Positions 4,718 through 6,898 of a DNA stretch of 6,898 nt are shown one piece after another (position 1 is the first letter of the stretch; each line of letters begins with the position of its first letter). The stretch is taken from positions 1 to 6,898 of the forward strand of contig CAZTMX010000152.1 in the NCBI GenBank assembly GCA_964614855.1. Reading direction: 5' to 3'. The notes under the pieces were generated by a model. It saw only the letters and a list, made by a program, of their open reading frames with translations. It was not told the DNA's origin and made no database searches. Position numbers and translations under genes: made by a program. The DNA comes from CAWJHE01 sp964614855. Its GTDB lineage: Bacteria; Chloroflexota; Anaerolineae; Anaerolineales; UBA4823.

Positions 4718-6370
4718 TCAAACACTTCCGCACAGGAAAACTTCAACACCCAATTCCGAGAACATTGCGGCTTTTGCAGCTAAAGCCTTATCGGCTGCTT
4801 CTGCTGTCGGCGCATAAGCAACATTCAAGTGGTTCGATTTATGGCGCGCCATCAGTTGATCACGTGAAACGCCGTGAAGAACAGCATTCATAATAGGCCA
4901 TTCCGGGTTAGTCATATTCAATCGACGTCGAGTTTCTTCCTCTGGAAGCGATACACTTGTGCCTCTGCCAAGATCTACAAGCAATTTGCCATCCATGATA
5001 AAAACCCTGCTCCAGACAATCTCTCCTGGTTTGCAAACGCCTGATAATGTGCCGCCGCCCCGAGGAAAGAACATGGCTGGTTGGCGCTTACTGATTGCGC
5101 CTTTGTATCCTCCTAGAATGTGGGAGGCTGGAACTGCTCCAGAAATCATAAATACCCAGATGAAATCATCAAAAGAGTCATCTTTGTAATTTTGGCCGTA
5201 TCGAATATCGTGCAAAGTAACTGCAGGATCAAATCCCATCGAACTCCAGACCCGGTTTGTGATCAAGCTGTCAATGCCGGCACACTCATCCACCTCATTG
5301 AAGTGTACAACAGGTTGGCCGGCGTACAGCTCTTCCTTGGTCCCTTTCCGGTAGACAGGTGGGCGGTCCACGTTGTTTAGCAAGCCTTCAACCAGGTCTG
5401 AAGCCGGCGCCATGTCTTTCAATCCCTGCTGGTATTGGATCCCTATGGCATCACAACCAAACGCGTGAGCAATCCGCACTGCGGCTATGTACATTTTCAT
5501 CTGGACCAGAATCTGTTCTTCAGTCAATCCATCCGCATTATCCGGATCAAAATCAAATGACATACCCCGTTCAATAAGCCATTGATACGCCTGAAGCGCC
5601 TCCGCATCTTCGACACGCTCCATCTCTGCCAGTAAAGCTGATTGGCTCAGGCGCTCCTTGTATACCCCCAATTCATTTAATAAATCATCTTCAATAATGG
5701 CGTTGTACATCCCCATGCAGCCTTCGTCAAAGATGCCAAGGATCGCTTTATTACTTTTCAGTTGTCTCGCGAGCTTACGGCCCAATTCGATTTCCTGTTG
5801 GGGAAGGTCATTGATATTCAAGGTTTTCACGTGATCGATTGTGTGGGTAATTTTTCCTTCCCTTAGCCATTGCCGTATGCCTGATAGAAAAAACTCATCA
5901 GAAAAATCTTCACTCCATATCGTGCTATATTCAACACCCATTTTAGCAAGGCTCGCATTCAGATTTAGCAGCCCCACCAAACCAGGATATTCTCCATTCC
6001 AGTTGCCAATCGTCAGTATTGGCCCGTGATGATCTTTTAGGCCTGCAAGCACATGGTAGCTATATTGCCACACTGCCTCTGCGACTATCAAACGCGCATC
6101 CTTTGGAATCTTGTTAAATATATCCATCCCTTGGCGTTGTGTGGAAATGAAACCATGTTTTTCTATTGGATCATAAGCATGCCCGCGAACAACTGACATG
6201 CCTTCGTTAGCGAAAGCAGAGGCCAATTTCTGTTCCATTAATTCTTGCGCAGACCAGCAGGTTTGGTTTGCAGACAACCTCAAATCACCGCTTGCAACGA
6301 GTACAATCTCTTTATCTTTTTGCACTTTGAGAAGCTGAAACGATTCACCAGAAATCATATATTCAGACAT
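4718..6370 (-). CDS. L-fucose/L-arabinose isomerase family protein
   Basis: Probably a cytoplasmic metal-dependent aldose-ketose isomerase acting on L-fucose, D-arabinose or a related sugar. At 550 residues it is near the length of E. coli FucI (about 590). Family features: a Rossmann-like N-terminal part with VAEAVWQYSYHV (96-107) and GNWNGEYPGLVGL (122-134); IFDEGCMGMYNA (213-224), typical of FucI-like proteins; AVRIAHAFGCDAIGIQYQQG (297-316); and a C-terminal beta-rich domain from about 380. Aligned from memory with E. coli FucI, the metal ligands would be Glu359 (NEVDECAGI), Asp388 (LHDIR) and His514 (NHLNVAY). Start ATG at 6368-6370 is supported by AAAGGA (plus-strand 6378-6383) seven bases upstream. 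It follows the sialidase-like gene in the same direction with a gap of 78 bases, so the two may be co-transcribed. The sugar specificity cannot be read from sequence, and many such homologues act on other pentoses or deoxyhexoses. Confidence 0.85.
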   Translation of the reverse strand: MSEYMISGESFQLLKVQKDKEIVLVASGDLRLSANQTCWSAQELMEQKLASAFANEGMSVVRGHAYDPIEKHGFISTQRQGMDIFNKIPKDARLIVAEAVWQYSYHVLAGLKDHHGPILTIGNWNGEYPGLVGLLNLNASLAKMGVEYSTIWSEDFSDEFFLSGIRQWLREGKITHTIDHVKTLNINDLPQQEIELGRKLARQLKSNKAILGIFDEGCMGMYNAIIEDDLLNELGVYKERLSQSALLAEMERVEDAEALQAYQWLIERGMSFDFDPDNADGLTEEQILVQMKMYIAAVRIAHAFGCDAIGIQYQQGLKDMAPASDLVEGLLNNVDRPPVYRKGTKEELYAGQPVVHFNEVDECAGIDSLITNRVWSSMGFDPAVTLHDIRYGQNYKDDSFDDFIWVFMISGAVPASHILGGYKGAISKRQPAMFFPRGGGTLSGVCKPGEIVWSRVFIMDGKLLVDLGRGTSVSLPEEETRRRLNMTNPEWPIMNAVLHGVSRDQLMARHKSNHLNVAYAPTAEAADKALAAKAAMFSELGVEVFLCGSV

Positions 6371-6448
6371 CGATTTATCCTTTCCTGTTTCAACAAATAG
6401 TTCTTATTCGCGCAAGGTGGAGACTTATGGTTACATTAATCCATCAGT

Positions 6449-6898
6449 TTAATCGGTCAACTCAGCGAGATTTATCCTGACGTGTTTCATCCTGGTGCGT
6501 TGATGCGTGTAGATAATATGTATACTGCCATCCTCGGCTTGAATAATTGTGGGATAGCTGAACTCTCCCGGGCTATTCTCGAGGCAGAGGGTGTTTTCCC
6601 AGGTAGATCCCTCATCATGAGAAACTGCCAGGTAAAGAGGAGTGCGTGGTCCCCAAGTGAGTAATCCGGATGGATGCAGTTCGGATTGGGTCTTGGATTT
6701 GTGGATCACGCGCTGCAGCTCCTCGTCGCCTGCTTTTTGCAGCGCTCGATGAGCAAAGCGAGCTGCCACCCCCACGCCGTAGACCTGCATCGATGTGAGG
6801 TTACCTTCCGGTCCGAGCTTAGTTGGATTGTACGCCAGCAACAGTTCTCCAGATGCAATCCGCAGCAAGTCAATCCCACTGTTATTGTTTGGCAGGGG
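6449..6898 (-). CDS. BNR/Asp-box sialidase-like protein, 3' part only
   Basis: The C-terminal 149 residues of a beta-propeller glycoside hydrolase-like protein; the frame is open through the right edge, so the start is outside the window and the internal TTG at 6866-6868 should not be taken as the start. Signatures of bacterial exo-sialidase-like proteins are PNNNSGIDLLR near the edge, RTPLYLAVS, an Asp box SHDEGSTW (coded at 6599-6622), EFSYPTIIQAEDGSIHIIYT, and the closing RMKHVRI. These usually form the last propeller blades. Between YNP and RTPL lie about 55 residues (coded about 6829-6656) that family members I know mostly lack. It lies upstream of the isomerase gene. True sialidase activity is uncertain, because the catalytic Arg triad and Tyr/Glu pair cannot be checked in this fragment and many relatives act on other glycans. 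Confidence 0.8.
   Translation of the reverse strand, partial: PLPNNNSGIDLLRIASGELLLAYNPTKLGPEGNLTSMQVYGVGVAARFAHRALQKAGDEELQRVIHKSKTQSELHPSGLLTWGPRTPLYLAVSHDEGSTWENTLCLENSPGEFSYPTIIQAEDGSIHIIYTHQRTRMKHVRINLAELTD

Overview
The window looks like chromosome from a Chloroflexota bacterium, most likely Anaerolineae. This is an inference from the style of the genes (a fused menaquinol-type cytochrome b with an APWY Qo motif, a membrane-tethered tri-heme cytochrome c, FucI-like and sialidase-like sugar genes), not from a marker gene. No rRNA, intact tRNA, transposase, CRISPR array or phage gene is visible.

Layout. (1) 1-500, minus: the 5' part of a gene for a secreted or membrane-tethered protein rich in Gln, Gly, Asn and Ala; its C-terminal part lies beyond the left edge. 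(2) 501-845: a divergent control region. It holds a run of about nine 11-bp phased repeats. Two identical CTTCACAC copies lie just upstream of a TATACT box facing the minus gene, and a second CTTCACA pair with the same 11-bp period lies in the opposite orientation, facing the plus operon. This is the architecture of direct-repeat sites for OmpR/PhoB-family response regulators. (3) 846-4381, plus: a compact three-gene operon for a cytochrome bc-type quinol:cytochrome c oxidoreductase: cytochrome b, Rieske iron-sulfur protein, and a cytochrome c with three CxxCH domains, a long repeat-bearing linker and a transmembrane segment at each end. (4) 4382-4717: a non-coding convergent junction with two candidate hairpins. 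(5) 6898-4718, minus: the 3' end of a BNR/Asp-box sialidase-like gene followed by an L-fucose/L-arabinose isomerase-family gene, probably one carbohydrate operon.

How the parts work together. The operon encodes a membrane complex that would oxidise (mena)quinol at a Qo site lacking the usual Glu, pass one electron through a Rieske centre predicted to be of lowered potential (Phe replaces the conserved Tyr) and another across the two b hemes, and hand the Rieske electron to a chain of three c hemes that takes the place of a single cytochrome c1. The genes overlap or sit close together, so subunits are probably made together. The divergent secreted protein shares the control region and may respond to the same signal, but its function cannot be read from the visible part. 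The sugar genes on the right converge on the respiratory operon and look functionally separate.

The most noteworthy points are the phased-repeat control region, the tri-heme double-anchored cytochrome c with its 15-residue repeat linker, and the low-potential signatures in cytochrome b and Rieske.
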